From NCBI GenBank assembly GCA_023408315.1, contig JAEYKI010000018.1, forward strand, positions 28,271 to 92,270: a stretch of 64,000 nucleotides of DNA, read 5' to 3'. Made by a program: the position numbers and the translations under genes. Shown here piece by piece: positions 32,980 to 41,929 of this stretch; position 1 is the first letter of the stretch; every line of letters starts with the position of its first letter. The DNA comes from Bacillota bacterium (lineage in GTDB: Bacteria > Bacillota > Clostridia > Christensenellales > Christensenellaceae). A model generated the notes under the pieces. That model was not told the DNA's origin and did no database searches. It worked only from the letters and a program-made list of their open reading frames with translations.

Positions 32980-34311
32980 ATGGACATGATGGAAAAATTT
33001 AAAATATTAACGGAAGGCGCAAAATACGATGCGGCCTGCACCTCCTCCGGCGCGGACCGTCCGGGCAACAAGGGCCTGGGCAGCGCGCTTGCGGCGGGCT
33101 GCTGCCACAGCTTTTCCGCGGACGGCCGCTGTATTTCCCTTTTAAAGGTGCTGCTTACCAACCACTGCATTTACGACTGCAAGTATTGCGTCAACCGCAG
33201 CAGCAACGATGTGCCCCGCGTGGCCTTCGCTCCCCGCGAGCTGGCCGAGCTTACCATACAGTTCTACCGCCGCAACTATATAGAGGGGCTTTTTTTATCC
33301 AGCGGCGTGGTGCAGAACGCGGACCACACCATGGAGCTCATGATCACCGCGCTCTCTATTCTGCGCACAGAATACAATTTTCAAGGCTATATACACGCAA
33401 AAACAATCCCCGGCGCCGCCCCCGCGCTGGTCACGCGGCTGGGCCTGCTGGCGGACCGCCTGAGCGTAAACATAGAGCTTCCAAGCGAGGAGAGCTTAAA
33501 GCTCCTTGCCCCCCACAAAACAAAGGATTCCATTTTAAAGCCCATGGGCCAGATTGCCGGTTCGCTGGTTGCCAGCAAAAAGGATATCGTTCTGTATAAA
33601 AACGCGCCGCGCTTTGCTCCCGCCGGGCAGGCCACGCAGATGATTATAGGCGCTTCGCCGGAGAACGATTACCGCATCTTAAAGCTGGCCTCCGGCCTGT
33701 ATGGCAAATACAGCTTAAAGCGCGTGTTTTATTCGGCCTACATCCCCGCGGTTGCGGACAGCCTGCTGCCCACGCTGGATACCAAGCCGCCCCTTCTGCG
33801 CGAGCACCGGTTCTACCAGGCGGACTGGCTGATGCGCCAGTACCGCTTTGGCCCGGACGAAATATTAAGCGAGCGCACGCCCAATTTTAACCCCTACCTG
33901 GACCCCAAGGCTAATTGGGCGGTGAACAACCTGGATTCCTTCCCCGTGGATGTGAACCGCGCGCCGCTGGATACCCTGCTGCGCGTTCCCGGCATAGGCC
34001 CGGTGAGCGCGCGCCGCATTGTTACCGCGCGCAGAACCGGAACCCTGGGGCTGGACGAACTTGCGCGCATTGGCGTGGTTTTAAAGCGGGCCCGTTTTTT
34101 TATACTGGCGCGGGGCTATTCCTGCGGTCTGCGGCTGGATGCCCCCACCACCGTGCGCGCGCTCATAGACCCGCAGGTATTCGGCTTTGGCACAGAGCAG
34201 CTCTCCTTCTTTGGGCCAAACGGCAGCGTTGCCCTGCCAGGCGCGGGAGATGTTCGCTCTGTCCGGGAAGCGGTGGAGGAGGCGGTGTTATGCCTGAGCG
34301 CAGGCCTGTAG
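32980..34311 (+). CDS. Putative DNA modification/repair radical SAM protein
   Basis: 443 residues. The 4Fe-4S SAM motif is CIYDCKYC (Cx3Cx2C), inside LLTNHCIYDCKYCVNRSSND. It is followed by a TIM-barrel-like domain and a C-terminal helix-hairpin-helix (LLRVPGIGPVSARRIVTARR), which suggests nucleic acid binding. This is the SplB-related family often annotated as a putative DNA modification/repair radical SAM protein; the reaction is unknown. ATG 32980 is preceded by AAGGCGGCGG. It overlaps the next gene by 22 bases, so the two form an operon. Confidence 0.88.
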   Translation: MDMMEKFKILTEGAKYDAACTSSGADRPGNKGLGSALAAGCCHSFSADGRCISLLKVLLTNHCIYDCKYCVNRSSNDVPRVAFAPRELAELTIQFYRRNYIEGLFLSSGVVQNADHTMELMITALSILRTEYNFQGYIHAKTIPGAAPALVTRLGLLADRLSVNIELPSEESLKLLAPHKTKDSILKPMGQIAGSLVASKKDIVLYKNAPRFAPAGQATQMIIGASPENDYRILKLASGLYGKYSLKRVFYSAYIPAVADSLLPTLDTKPPLLREHRFYQADWLMRQYRFGPDEILSERTPNFNPYLDPKANWAVNNLDSFPVDVNRAPLDTLLRVPGIGPVSARRIVTARRTGTLGLDELARIGVVLKRARFFILARGYSCGLRLDAPTTVRALIDPQVFGFGTEQLSFFGPNGSVALPGAGDVRSVREAVEEAVLCLSAGL

Positions 34312-35054
34312 CGCAAAGCCCCTGCCGTTACCTGTACGACGGCAGCCTGGCCGGGTTTTACTGTTGCGTATACCAAAGCTTTCTGGCGCGCCAAATTCCC
34401 ATGGCCGTATGTGCGGCGGGCGCGGCGCAGCCCTGCCTGTGGCCGGATGAAGCATTTGATACGGACGAGGTGATGGCCCGGCGGGTGCGCGCGGGCATTG
34501 GTTCCAGGCTTTCTCCCCGCGTGTCCGATTTGGTGGAAAACGTTTTTTTCAGCTGCATGGACGAAAAAGAAACAGCCCTGCTCCGCTTTCTGCACCGCGC
34601 GTTTGCGGTTGGCCCAAAAATTATTAACATGCTGGGGGACGCGGACGTGGCCGCGCTCCTGAAGGCAGAGCTGCACCTGCACCGGGAGAGCCACCTGTTC
34701 CTGGGGTTTGTGCGTTTTCAGGACACGGGCGGCGCGCTGACCGCCACCATCTCCCCCAAAAATTTTGTGCTGCCCTACATTGCGAACCACTTTATCTGCC
34801 GCTTTTCAGGCGAGAACTTCATGATCTTCGACAAAACCCACAGTGCCGCCCTGATTTATGAAAACCGCAAAAAGCAAATCATACGGGCGGAAGGCTTTAC
34901 GCCCCCGCCGCCCACAAAGGACGAGCAGTATTACCGCAGCCTGTGGAAGCAGTTTTACAACACCATTGCCATTGCCGCGCGGGAAAATCCCCGGTGCCGC
35001 ATGACGCATATGCCCAAGAGATTTTGGGAGAACCTTACAGAGATGCAGGAATAA
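34290..35054 (+). CDS. TIGR03915/DUF4130-like partner of the radical SAM protein
   Basis: 254 residues. CRYLYDGSLAGFYCCVYQSF near the N-terminus and FVRFQDTGGALTATISPKNF in the middle match the DUF4130-type family that is regularly encoded beside the SplB-like radical SAM protein. It has been proposed as a DNA-repair-associated protein; the biochemistry is unknown. ATG 34290 follows GGAGGAGGCGG, giving translation coupled to the upstream gene. Confidence 0.85.
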   Translation: MPERRPVAQSPCRYLYDGSLAGFYCCVYQSFLARQIPMAVCAAGAAQPCLWPDEAFDTDEVMARRVRAGIGSRLSPRVSDLVENVFFSCMDEKETALLRFLHRAFAVGPKIINMLGDADVAALLKAELHLHRESHLFLGFVRFQDTGGALTATISPKNFVLPYIANHFICRFSGENFMIFDKTHSAALIYENRKKQIIRAEGFTPPPPTKDEQYYRSLWKQFYNTIAIAARENPRCRMTHMPKRFWENLTEMQE

Positions 35055-35080
35055 CCTGGCCGCTTTCATAATATTCTAAT

Positions 35081-35109
35081 TTGACAAATCTTCAGATTTT
35101 TTGTAATAT
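35081..35109 (+). promoter_or_regulatory. Promoter of the polysaccharide deacetylase gene
   Basis: TTGACA and TAATAT separated by 17 bases, 36 bases before the start codon. Confidence 0.75.
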
Positions 35110-35144
35110 AAACGTAATATTTGACGAACCGGATTGGAGAAGAC

Positions 35145-36089
35145 ATGAGCAGATCTCACTACAAAAAGCACAACTCCCGGTTCCGCATGTTTATTGCGGT
35201 TCTTATTATCATTGCTCTGGCCGTATTTTCTGGCTACCAGTCTATGAGCGCAAATTCCTATTCGCTGCAAGCCGCCGCGCAACAAAGCCAGGCGACGGTT
35301 TTAAGCGCCAAGCTGGAATCCCTGCAAGGCCAGTATGATTCCCTGCAAAGCCAATATAAAGAGCTGCAAGATAAAGCCTCAGCATCATCCTCCCCCACCC
35401 CGTCTTCCAGTGTTGCGTCTTCCGGCGCCGCGTCGGCCGCCAAGGTTGCGTATTTAACGTTTGACGACGGCCCAACCGACCTTACGCCAACATTGCTGGA
35501 TGTGCTGAAAGAGAACGATGTAAAGGCAACGTTCTTTATCGCTTTCATGGGTGTGGACACGCAGAAAAAGCGGGATTATCTCAAGCTGGAGGCAGAGGCC
35601 GGCCATGCGGTGGGCGTGCATTCCTGGACGCACGATTATAAAACCATCTACGCAAACGAACAGGCCTTCCTGGACGATTTTAATAAAATGAAAGGCGTGA
35701 TTACAGAAGCCACCGGCATAGCGCCCAACCTGTGCAGATTTCCGGGCGGCATAGGCAACACGGTCTCCATTACCGCGGCGGGCGGCACGCCCATCGTACC
35801 CACGCTCCTTAAGGATGTTGAAAGCATGGGCTTCACACCCTTTGACTGGAACGCGGGCGGCGAGGACGCGCAAAAGCCTTACCCAACCGCTGACGAGCTG
35901 GCCCAGCAGGTTTTAAAAGACGCGCAGGGCCGCCAGAACGTGGTAATCCTGCTGCACGACGCCCACCAGTTCACCATAGACGCCGTGCCCGCAATCATCA
36001 AGGAGTTCCGCAACCAGGGCTACACCTTTGAGGTGCTCACACCCCAATCCAAAACCGTGCAGCAAGCCCCGGCAAAAGCAAGCTCCTAG
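35145..36089 (+). CDS. Polysaccharide deacetylase, membrane anchored
   Basis: 314 residues. A basic N-terminus and one membrane helix (residues about 13-30) are followed by a coiled-coil-like linker (KLESLQGQYDSLQSQYKELQ). The NodB domain has VAYLTFDDGPTDLTPTLLD with the catalytic and metal Asp pair, HSWTHDY (HxxxH zinc ligands) and RFPGGIGN. It likely removes N-acetyl groups from peptidoglycan GlcNAc or MurNAc. ATG 35145 follows TTGGAGAAGAC. Confidence 0.9.
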   Translation: MSRSHYKKHNSRFRMFIAVLIIIALAVFSGYQSMSANSYSLQAAAQQSQATVLSAKLESLQGQYDSLQSQYKELQDKASASSSPTPSSSVASSGAASAAKVAYLTFDDGPTDLTPTLLDVLKENDVKATFFIAFMGVDTQKKRDYLKLEAEAGHAVGVHSWTHDYKTIYANEQAFLDDFNKMKGVITEATGIAPNLCRFPGGIGNTVSITAAGGTPIVPTLLKDVESMGFTPFDWNAGGEDAQKPYPTADELAQQVLKDAQGRQNVVILLHDAHQFTIDAVPAIIKEFRNQGYTFEVLTPQSKTVQQAPAKASS

Positions 36090-36110
36090 GCTTCCTGACC
36101 TGCAACCTTG

Positions 36111-36138
36111 AAGCCGGGCCGCATATCCGGCCCGGCTT
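36111..36138. terminator. Hairpin between convergent genes
   Basis: AAGCCGGGCC/GGCCCGGCTT, 10-bp perfect stem with an 8-base loop. There is no T-run on either side. Probably a bidirectional stop or mRNA-stabilising structure. Confidence 0.6.
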
Positions 36139-36146
36139 GAGTCACC

Positions 36147-36620
36147 TTAAAAATTAAATTCGTTTTCCCAGTGAAAGCTGCCGGATTCCTCCAGGCTTTT
36201 GGGCCAATGCGCGCACCACCCCGGCACGCTCGGGTTCTCCACCCTGTCCAGGCTTGGCGTGTACGGCTTAATATCCAGCACGGGCGTGCCGTTATCCGCG
36301 TCAATATAGGCAATTCTAATAACGCCTTTTTCATAATCAGCGCCAATCACCTGCACTGCCGTCAGCGCGATGGGATTGGGGCGCACGGGAGACCGCGTGG
36401 CAAAAATGCCCATTAAATCCGGGGCCTTTTTATACGGCTGCGGCGTTTCAAGGGTCTCTCTTGCTTCTTTGGTATCAAAGCCGCTGAACCACCAGAGCAC
36501 GTTTAGATGGCTGAACCCATCCAGCGCCCGCAGGGCCGGAATATACTCCGGCTCAATCTCAATAAACGTTCCTTTTTGATTTGTGCTGATTTTCCCAACA
36601 GGGTTTACATAATACTGCAT
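36147..36620 (-). CDS. trmO: TsaA/TrmO-like tRNA methyltransferase
   Basis: 157 residues. The UPF0066/TsaA beta-barrel signature is seen in YYVNPVGKI, LDGFSHLNVLWWFSGF and GIFATRSPVRPNPIALTAVQ, then IDADNGTPVLDIKPYTP. TrmO methylates t6A37 of certain tRNAs using SAM. Family membership is clear; exact substrate is inferred from E. coli TrmO. It is monocistronic. Confidence 0.87.
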   Translation of the reverse strand: MQYYVNPVGKISTNQKGTFIEIEPEYIPALRALDGFSHLNVLWWFSGFDTKEARETLETPQPYKKAPDLMGIFATRSPVRPNPIALTAVQVIGADYEKGVIRIAYIDADNGTPVLDIKPYTPSLDRVENPSVPGWCAHWPKSLEESGSFHWENEFNF

Positions 36621-36726
36621 GCTGTTTTCCTCCGTTTAAATTTTTGTCAGTAAATGCAGTGTAAACCCTTACACCGTGTGAGAGTCAATATAAAAAAAAC
36701 ATCCGGCATTTGTTTAGCGGATATTT

Positions 36727-37545
36727 TTATTCAGCTTTATGAAGCGGTATCTGTATTTCCGTCAGGTACTTGCAGGGGTCTTCCTCATTCCACGGGCCCC
36801 TGTGCACAATCTGCCTGGTTTGCCCTGCCATCATATAGCCCGCATGCTCCTGCAACCAGCCCGCAAAAGCTTTATACGCCCCCGCTATGTTCTCAAAACC
36901 GCCATGCACCATTGTGCAGGCCATAACGGGCACAGGCTCTGTGTTGCGGAATACAAAGCCTCCCATATCCCCGCCTGCTTGGGCAACCGGCGCGCATATC
37001 TCAATATCCACATCCTTCTCCCGGTAGTCCGTGTCGTGGTATATTGTAAATGTGTTGCTGGAAACGCAAATGCCATGTTCACCCGCAAAGGCCGCCATCT
37101 CCTTCCACAGCCCGCCTTCGGCATAATAATCGGCAACCGTCCGCCTGAGCGAGAGCACCCGGCAGCCGGGAATGGATTTAATGGATACATTGTAGTGCAT
37201 TTCTATTTTTTCCTGCCCAATATCCTTTTGGGCCCGTTCTATTCTCAACAGTTTTTCCCGTTCGGTATGGATTGCAGCCTCAATTTCCAGGCGCTTTTTT
37301 TCAAGCTGGCGCTCAATAAATCCGTCGTCCCAATTGTTCAGAACAACGGCGATTTCAGATACGTTAAAATGGAGGTCCCGCAGAAATATGATCTTGTTCA
37401 GCGTTAAAATCTGCTCGCCGGAATACAGCCTGTACCCCGTGAACCGGTCGGTTTCGGCAGGCTTCAGCAGCCCCGCTTCATCATAATACCTCAACATGCG
37501 CACAGACACCTGAGCCAGTTTGGAAAACTCGCCTATTTTAAACAT
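36727..37545 (-). CDS. MerR-family regulator with GyrI-like effector domain
   Basis: 272 residues. The N-terminal MerR helix-turn-helix reads FKIGEFSKLAQVSVRMLRYY and DEAGLLKPAETDRFTGYRLY. A coiled-coil dimer helix (about 75-115) follows. The C-terminal half matches GyrI-like/AraC-effector small-molecule binding domains. This BmrR-type layout usually senses hydrophobic or cationic drugs. ATG 37545 follows AAAGGAG. No efflux gene is adjacent, so the target is unknown. Confidence 0.87.
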   Translation of the reverse strand: MFKIGEFSKLAQVSVRMLRYYDEAGLLKPAETDRFTGYRLYSGEQILTLNKIIFLRDLHFNVSEIAVVLNNWDDGFIERQLEKKRLEIEAAIHTEREKLLRIERAQKDIGQEKIEMHYNVSIKSIPGCRVLSLRRTVADYYAEGGLWKEMAAFAGEHGICVSSNTFTIYHDTDYREKDVDIEICAPVAQAGGDMGGFVFRNTEPVPVMACTMVHGGFENIAGAYKAFAGWLQEHAGYMMAGQTRQIVHRGPWNEEDPCKYLTEIQIPLHKAE

Positions 37546-37685
37546 CGCCCCACTCCTTTGGATACAGTATATAGCGCGCGGCCGCAAACTTCAAATGCTT
37601 TCCGTTCTGTGTTGCCCGGCCTGTTTTTTCTTTCAGCGACGCCCGCCGCGTGGTATACTAAACAAAACAGAAAGGGGATGAAGCC

Positions 37686-38432
37686 ATGCGCCCTTTAAAC
37701 AGTGCGACGGTTTGGTACCTGTACCACAGCGGGTTTGCGCTTAAAACCCAAAATCACTTTATGATATTCGATTATTACGCGGACAAGCCGGAAGGCTACG
37801 CGCGCAGCCTGGATACGGGCGTGATAGACCCGGCCCAGATTGCGTCCGAACATGTGCTGGTCTTTTCTTCCCACAGCCACGGGGATCATTTTGTGCCCCG
37901 CATTTTTGACTGGCAGAAGGAAATACCAAATATACAGTACATTCTCTCTTATGATATCCGCTCCGCAAAAAAGCCGGCAGGCGCAATATGCGCGCGCCCC
38001 GGCGAAACATACGATGCCAACGGCGTGCATATAACCGCCCTGCGCTCCACAGACGCCGGGGTGGCCTTTGTGATTGAGGCGGACGGCCTTACCATATACC
38101 ACGCGGGCGACCTGAACTGGTGGCACTGGGAGGGCGAGCCGGACGGGGACAACCGCCAGATGGCGGGCAACTATAAAAAGGAAATCAACACGCTGAAAGG
38201 CAAACACATAGATATCGCGTTCGTAACGCTGGACCCCCGCCAGGAGCGCGATTACCTGCGCGGGCTGGATTACCTGGCCAAAACCGCGAACCTTGGCGTG
38301 GTGTTCCCCATGCACTTTGGCAGCGATTATTCGGTATTCGGCTGGCTGAAAGCAGACCCACGCGCTACCGCGTACCTGGACAAGGTGAAAACAATCACGC
38401 GGCGCGGCGAAAAGTTCGAGCTCTTTTTCTGA
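37686..38432 (+). CDS. Metallo-beta-lactamase fold hydrolase
   Basis: 248 residues. The zinc motif is SSHSHGDHF (HxHxDH), with YHAGDLNWW and FPMHFGSDY giving later ligands. It resembles UlaG-like or other small-molecule MBL hydrolases. The substrate is unknown. ATG 37686 follows AAAGGGGATG. A short broken open frame follows it on the same strand. Confidence 0.85.
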   Translation: MRPLNSATVWYLYHSGFALKTQNHFMIFDYYADKPEGYARSLDTGVIDPAQIASEHVLVFSSHSHGDHFVPRIFDWQKEIPNIQYILSYDIRSAKKPAGAICARPGETYDANGVHITALRSTDAGVAFVIEADGLTIYHAGDLNWWHWEGEPDGDNRQMAGNYKKEINTLKGKHIDIAFVTLDPRQERDYLRGLDYLAKTANLGVVFPMHFGSDYSVFGWLKADPRATAYLDKVKTITRRGEKFELFF

Positions 38433-38473
38433 TACTTTTTAAAAAAGCTGATGTTTTAAGAGGATGAATTGCT

Positions 38474-38596
38474 ATGGCATTTATAAACGAACAGGAATTG
38501 CAAATTGTAAAAGCAGTTCCGCAATAACTCCAATACCTGAACTTTGCCCAAGGCCGCGGCAAGGACGCGGTTGCGGAGCTGCTTTTTGACATCTGA
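38474..38596 (+). pseudogene. Short open frame split by an in-frame TAA
   Basis: ATG 38474 has a good ribosome binding site (GAGGATG at 7 bases). The frame reads 17 codons, ending AVPQ, hits TAA, then continues 22 codons (LQYLNFAQGRGKDAVAELLF) to TGA. The continuation keeps a protein-like composition, so this may be a decayed gene tail or a deletion remnant. I do not recognise the family. Confidence 0.35.
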
Positions 38597-38624
38597 TTTT
38601 TTACCCGTTTCTTTTCAGAAATGC

Positions 38625-38984
38625 TTATATGATCTCCAGCCAGTACCCGTCCGGGTCTTCAATAAAATAAATGCCCATGTCCGGGTTCTCGTAGCACACG
38701 CAGCCCATCTTTTTGTGCAGGGCGTATGCTTCGTCCTTGTCGTCCACGCCAAAAGCCAGGTGTATCTCGTTATCCCCCAGGTCGTAAGGCTCCATGCGGC
38801 CGGAAAGCCATGTAAGCTCAAGCTGGTGGGGGGTCTGCCCGTCCGAGAGGTAGACCAATATAAAGCTGCCGTCCGCAGCTTCCTTGCGCCTGGCTTCGGC
38901 AAGGCCCAGCGCTTCGCTGTAAAATGCAATGCTCTTTTCAAGGTCCAACACATTGATGTTGTTGTGCAAAAATCTGGCTTTCAT
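38625..38984 (-). CDS. VOC-family protein (glyoxalase I-like)
   Basis: 119 residues. Two beta-alpha-beta-beta-beta units are visible: NNINVLDLEKSIAFYSEALG with FILVYLSDG, and HLAFGVDDKDEAYALHKKMG ending YFIEDPDGYWLEII. The His, Glu and C-terminal Glu positions match glyoxalase I metal ligands. It is likely a lactoylglutathione lyase-like or related small-molecule enzyme. Confidence 0.82.
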   Translation of the reverse strand: MKARFLHNNINVLDLEKSIAFYSEALGLAEARRKEAADGSFILVYLSDGQTPHQLELTWLSGRMEPYDLGDNEIHLAFGVDDKDEAYALHKKMGCVCYENPDMGIYFIEDPDGYWLEII

Positions 38985-39018
38985 ATTGTTTTTTTCCTTT
39001 CCGCTTATCCCAAAATGC

Positions 39019-39579
39019 TCAGCCCGGCTGCGGCTTCTTTAAAAGTTTTACGTATTGTGCCACCAGGTATTCGTTTTGCAGCTCGCGCTCGCTCAGGCCC
39101 TGGTACGCAAATAGTTCGTCCGCCAGCCTGGGGCTTCCCTCCACGTACACATACCCGCTGCGCATCTCCGCACCCACAAAAACAGGGACGGGAAACTCGT
39201 CCTGCGGAATATATTCAATATCGCGGGCTATCCGCTTTTCCTCACCCAGCCGCCAAAAATCTTCTTCTTGGTTTTTATAAAGCTCCTCGCCCGCGCCGTA
39301 GTTTGTTATGTGCAGCACCACAATCTCGGGCGGCCCGTCAAAAACGCCCTCCGGCAGGTACGGCCTGCGGCCCAGCGCGTTTATCTCCACCACCATGCGC
39401 ACGCGCTCAAGCGGTTCTTCTTCCGCCTGGTATTTGCTCCGCACATATGCAAGCACATCCGCCGCGCTTTTCTTATTGGGCGTCAAACAGGCAATATTCT
39501 CCTGGTATATGCTCTTCCAATCTTCCGTCGCCAAAGCTTGCAAATCCGGCTTTGCTTCCCAGTATGTCTTAATCTTCAT
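39019..39579 (-). CDS. Hypothetical protein
   Basis: 186 residues, soluble and acidic. It begins MKIKTYWEAKPDLQALATED, has INALGRRPYLPEGVFDG and IVVLHITNYGAGEELYK, and ends LLKKPQPG. No family is recognised. It sits between a VOC protein gene and a methyltransferase gene on the same strand, 19 bases downstream of the methyltransferase stop. It may be cotranscribed with the methyltransferase. Confidence 0.65.
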   Translation of the reverse strand: MKIKTYWEAKPDLQALATEDWKSIYQENIACLTPNKKSAADVLAYVRSKYQAEEEPLERVRMVVEINALGRRPYLPEGVFDGPPEIVVLHITNYGAGEELYKNQEEDFWRLGEEKRIARDIEYIPQDEFPVPVFVGAEMRSGYVYVEGSPRLADELFAYQGLSERELQNEYLVAQYVKLLKKPQPG

Positions 39580-39597
39580 AGCCGCCTAAGCTCCCAC

Positions 39598-40410
39598 TCA
39601 CGCCGATTTAACCCCCACCGTTACGCGGTAGCCAAACTGCGCTTCAAACGTCTGTTCCCCAAAAATCTCCCGGATGCCTTCCTCATACTCCGCAAGGCTT
39701 TCCCGTATCAACTCCGGCTTGCGTTTCAGCACCGTTTGCAGGCCGCCCAGGCTCATTGCCATGCGTATCATCCTATCCGCCGTAAACGTTTCCGTGTTGG
39801 AAAACACAATCTCCCGCACAAACATAAAATGCCCGCTCTGCGCAAGGCTGCCCAAATGCTTGTCGCGGCTCCAGCGCACAAAGGTGGCGCTAATATCCGG
39901 GTCGTTGGTTTCTATATCCTTCAGCATCTTTGCAAACTTGCGGAATACGTATTCCGCCTTCCAGTTGCATACGGGCGTCAGGTCCGCGTCTATAATCATA
40001 AACAGGCCCTGGGGCTTTAATATCCGGTTCACCTCGCGCAGCGTGCTCACGGGCTCCATCCAGTGGAAAGCCTGCGAACAGGTCACAACGTCCGCAAACG
40101 CATCCGGCAGGCCCGTGTCGTTGGAAAACCGGCGCACAAACCCCACGTTCACCGCCCCGTCCGCATTCCTGCGCGCGCGTTCAATCATGTCCGCATTGGG
40201 CTCAACGCCCACCACATAGCTTGCCGCGTCCTTCCACACCAGCGCAGAGCGCCCCGTGCCGCTGCCCAAATCCACCACCGTGTCCGGGCGCCCATCCAAA
40301 TACCGCCGCGCAATTGCGGTTACAGCCTCCGGGCAGCGCGGCCTTGCTTCATCGTAAATATCCGCAAAACCGTCAAACCGCTCCATGTTCAGTTTATGAA
40401 TCGTCCCCAT
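39598..40410 (-). CDS. Class I SAM-dependent methyltransferase
   Basis: 270 residues. The SAM motif I is TVVDLGSGTGRSALVW, then VVGVEPNADMIERAR and DVVTCSQAFHWM. This fits Methyltransf_11-type small-molecule methyltransferases. The substrate is unknown. ATG 40410 has GGGGTGAT upstream; ATG 40386 has no ribosome binding site. The 39019 gene is 19 bases downstream. Confidence 0.82.
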   Translation of the reverse strand: MGTIHKLNMERFDGFADIYDEARPRCPEAVTAIARRYLDGRPDTVVDLGSGTGRSALVWKDAASYVVGVEPNADMIERARRNADGAVNVGFVRRFSNDTGLPDAFADVVTCSQAFHWMEPVSTLREVNRILKPQGLFMIIDADLTPVCNWKAEYVFRKFAKMLKDIETNDPDISATFVRWSRDKHLGSLAQSGHFMFVREIVFSNTETFTADRMIRMAMSLGGLQTVLKRKPELIRESLAEYEEGIREIFGEQTFEAQFGYRVTVGVKSA

Positions 40411-40455
40411 GGATGAAATCACCCCAAACCGCCCGGCAAATTGCCGGGAGCGCAA

Positions 40456-41121
40456 CTAAGCATTGCCTTCCACTATGCCTATGAGTTCTTCCGGGCTGTT
40501 TATAATCCAGTCCGCGCCTTCGCTCTTCAACACTTCACTGTCCCTGAAACCCCAGGCAACGCCCACGCAGGGCAGCCCCGCGTTTTTTGCCGTCTGCACA
40601 TCCACGTCCGAATCTCCCACAAACAGCGCGCCCTGCAAAGACGAGCCCATCTGCTCCAGCGCCGCGTATACGCTGTCCGGCGCGGGCTTTTTGCGCATTT
40701 GCTCCGATTCGCCCACCGCTACCGGAATCCGTTCGCCAAAATACAGCCGGTTAATTTTTTTAACAGCGCTGTCAAACTTGTTGGACACCACCGCCAGTTT
40801 TACCCCAAGCGAATCCAGCTTCTCCAGAACCTCCGGAACGCCCGGGTAGGGCGCGGTTTTGTTCTGCAGATTTTTTTGATAACGTTCAATAAAATCCGCC
40901 AGGCACTCTTCAAAAGCCGGATTCTCCCGCCCGCCGGGGATGGAGAGCGCAATTAAAACATGCACGCCGTTGCCCACAAAGCTGCGCACTTCCTCCCTGC
41001 TGCGTTGGGGATACCCCCGGCCCGCCAGCATGGCGTTTACGTTGTCCGCCAAATCGTCCAGGGTGTTCAGCAGAGTACCGTCCATATCAAATATCACCGC
41101 GTCAAACCGTTTACTCATCAT
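40456..41121 (-). CDS. HAD hydrolase, phosphoglycolate phosphatase-like
   Basis: 221 residues. FDMDGTLLNTLDDLADNVNA (motif I), LAVVSNKFDSAVKKI (motif II) and the Lys/Asp motifs RKKPAPDSVYAAL and FVGDSDVDVQTAKNAGLPCV match the Gph/PpaX-type HAD-IA phosphatases. It would dephosphorylate small molecules such as phosphoglycolate or pyrophosphate. Start codons ATG ATG at 41121/41118 follow GAGGAAAAGGAT. Confidence 0.87.
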   Translation of the reverse strand: MMSKRFDAVIFDMDGTLLNTLDDLADNVNAMLAGRGYPQRSREEVRSFVGNGVHVLIALSIPGGRENPAFEECLADFIERYQKNLQNKTAPYPGVPEVLEKLDSLGVKLAVVSNKFDSAVKKINRLYFGERIPVAVGESEQMRKKPAPDSVYAALEQMGSSLQGALFVGDSDVDVQTAKNAGLPCVGVAWGFRDSEVLKSEGADWIINSPEELIGIVEGNA

Positions 41122-41209
41122 GTATCCTTTTCCTCTAAATATTCCGGGCCAAAAGCCGTTATTTGCTATTATAATACGCGCGGCCCCCAAAAGCAAAATT
41201 TAAACGCGG

Positions 41210-41929
41210 TTATAAAAACATTTCCATGCACTTTTCCTTTACTTTTTTGGCGTACTGGTCGCCAACAGCCAGGCTGACCCCGGTTGCCAGAATCACGTTC
41301 CTGCCGTTTGTTTTGGCGTCGTACCGGTACAGGTAGGAAAGGTTTATAATCACACTGCGGCTGCAACGCAAAAACTGGCCGGGCAGCTTCTGCTCCAGGG
41401 TGTTCAGGTTTCCCCTGAATTGGCTGAGCCCTTTTCTGGCATGTATCTCTATGTAATGCCCGCTGCTTTTATAATAGTAAATCTCATTATAGGCAATAAC
41501 CCACAGCACGCCGTCGCTTTTATAGGTAAACGCAACTTCCGTGTTCTGCCTCCTCAATTGCACCACGCGGTCCATGCAGACTTCAATATCGTTGTAGGAG
41601 GCGGGTTTAATGAGGTACTGCATAGCCCACACGTCATACCCTTCCCGCGCGTATTCACCGGTGCGGGTGATAAAAACAATCGGCAAAAACGGATCATGCT
41701 TCCTGATCTGCTTTGCCGCGTCCAGGCCGTTTCCGTCCGGCAGATAAATATCCAAAAATACCGCGTCAAACCGTGAGCCCTGCCCGTATGCCTGCAAAAA
41801 AGCGCTTTCGGTGCCAAAACAAACCGGCTCCAGCGCTGTCTCGTGCTTTTTGGCCCAAAAGAGCAGGATGTTTCCAAGCCGGTCTGCGTATACCTGCTCG
41901 TCCTCCACCACGGCAACAATCCACTTCAT
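41210..41929 (-). CDS. LytTR-family response regulator (AgrA-like)
   Basis: 239 residues. The receiver domain has VVEDEQVY and the phospho-acceptor Asp in AVFLDIYLPDG. The C-terminal LytTR DNA-binding domain contains IYYYKSSGHYIEIHARKG and QFLRCSRSVIINLSYLYRYD. Paired with the upstream histidine kinase (overlap ATGA), it forms an AgrCA-like two-component system. The targets are unknown; no agrB/agrD-like gene is next to it. Confidence 0.88.
   Translation of the reverse strand: MKWIVAVVEDEQVYADRLGNILLFWAKKHETALEPVCFGTESAFLQAYGQGSRFDAVFLDIYLPDGNGLDAAKQIRKHDPFLPIVFITRTGEYAREGYDVWAMQYLIKPASYNDIEVCMDRVVQLRRQNTEVAFTYKSDGVLWVIAYNEIYYYKSSGHYIEIHARKGLSQFRGNLNTLEQKLPGQFLRCSRSVIINLSYLYRYDAKTNGRNVILATGVSLAVGDQYAKKVKEKCMEMFL

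Noticed and set aside
33915..34289. Upstream part of the frame that contains the DUF4130-like gene
   Set aside because: It overlaps the radical SAM gene in another frame. The family starts at the ATG at 34290, which has a good ribosome binding site.
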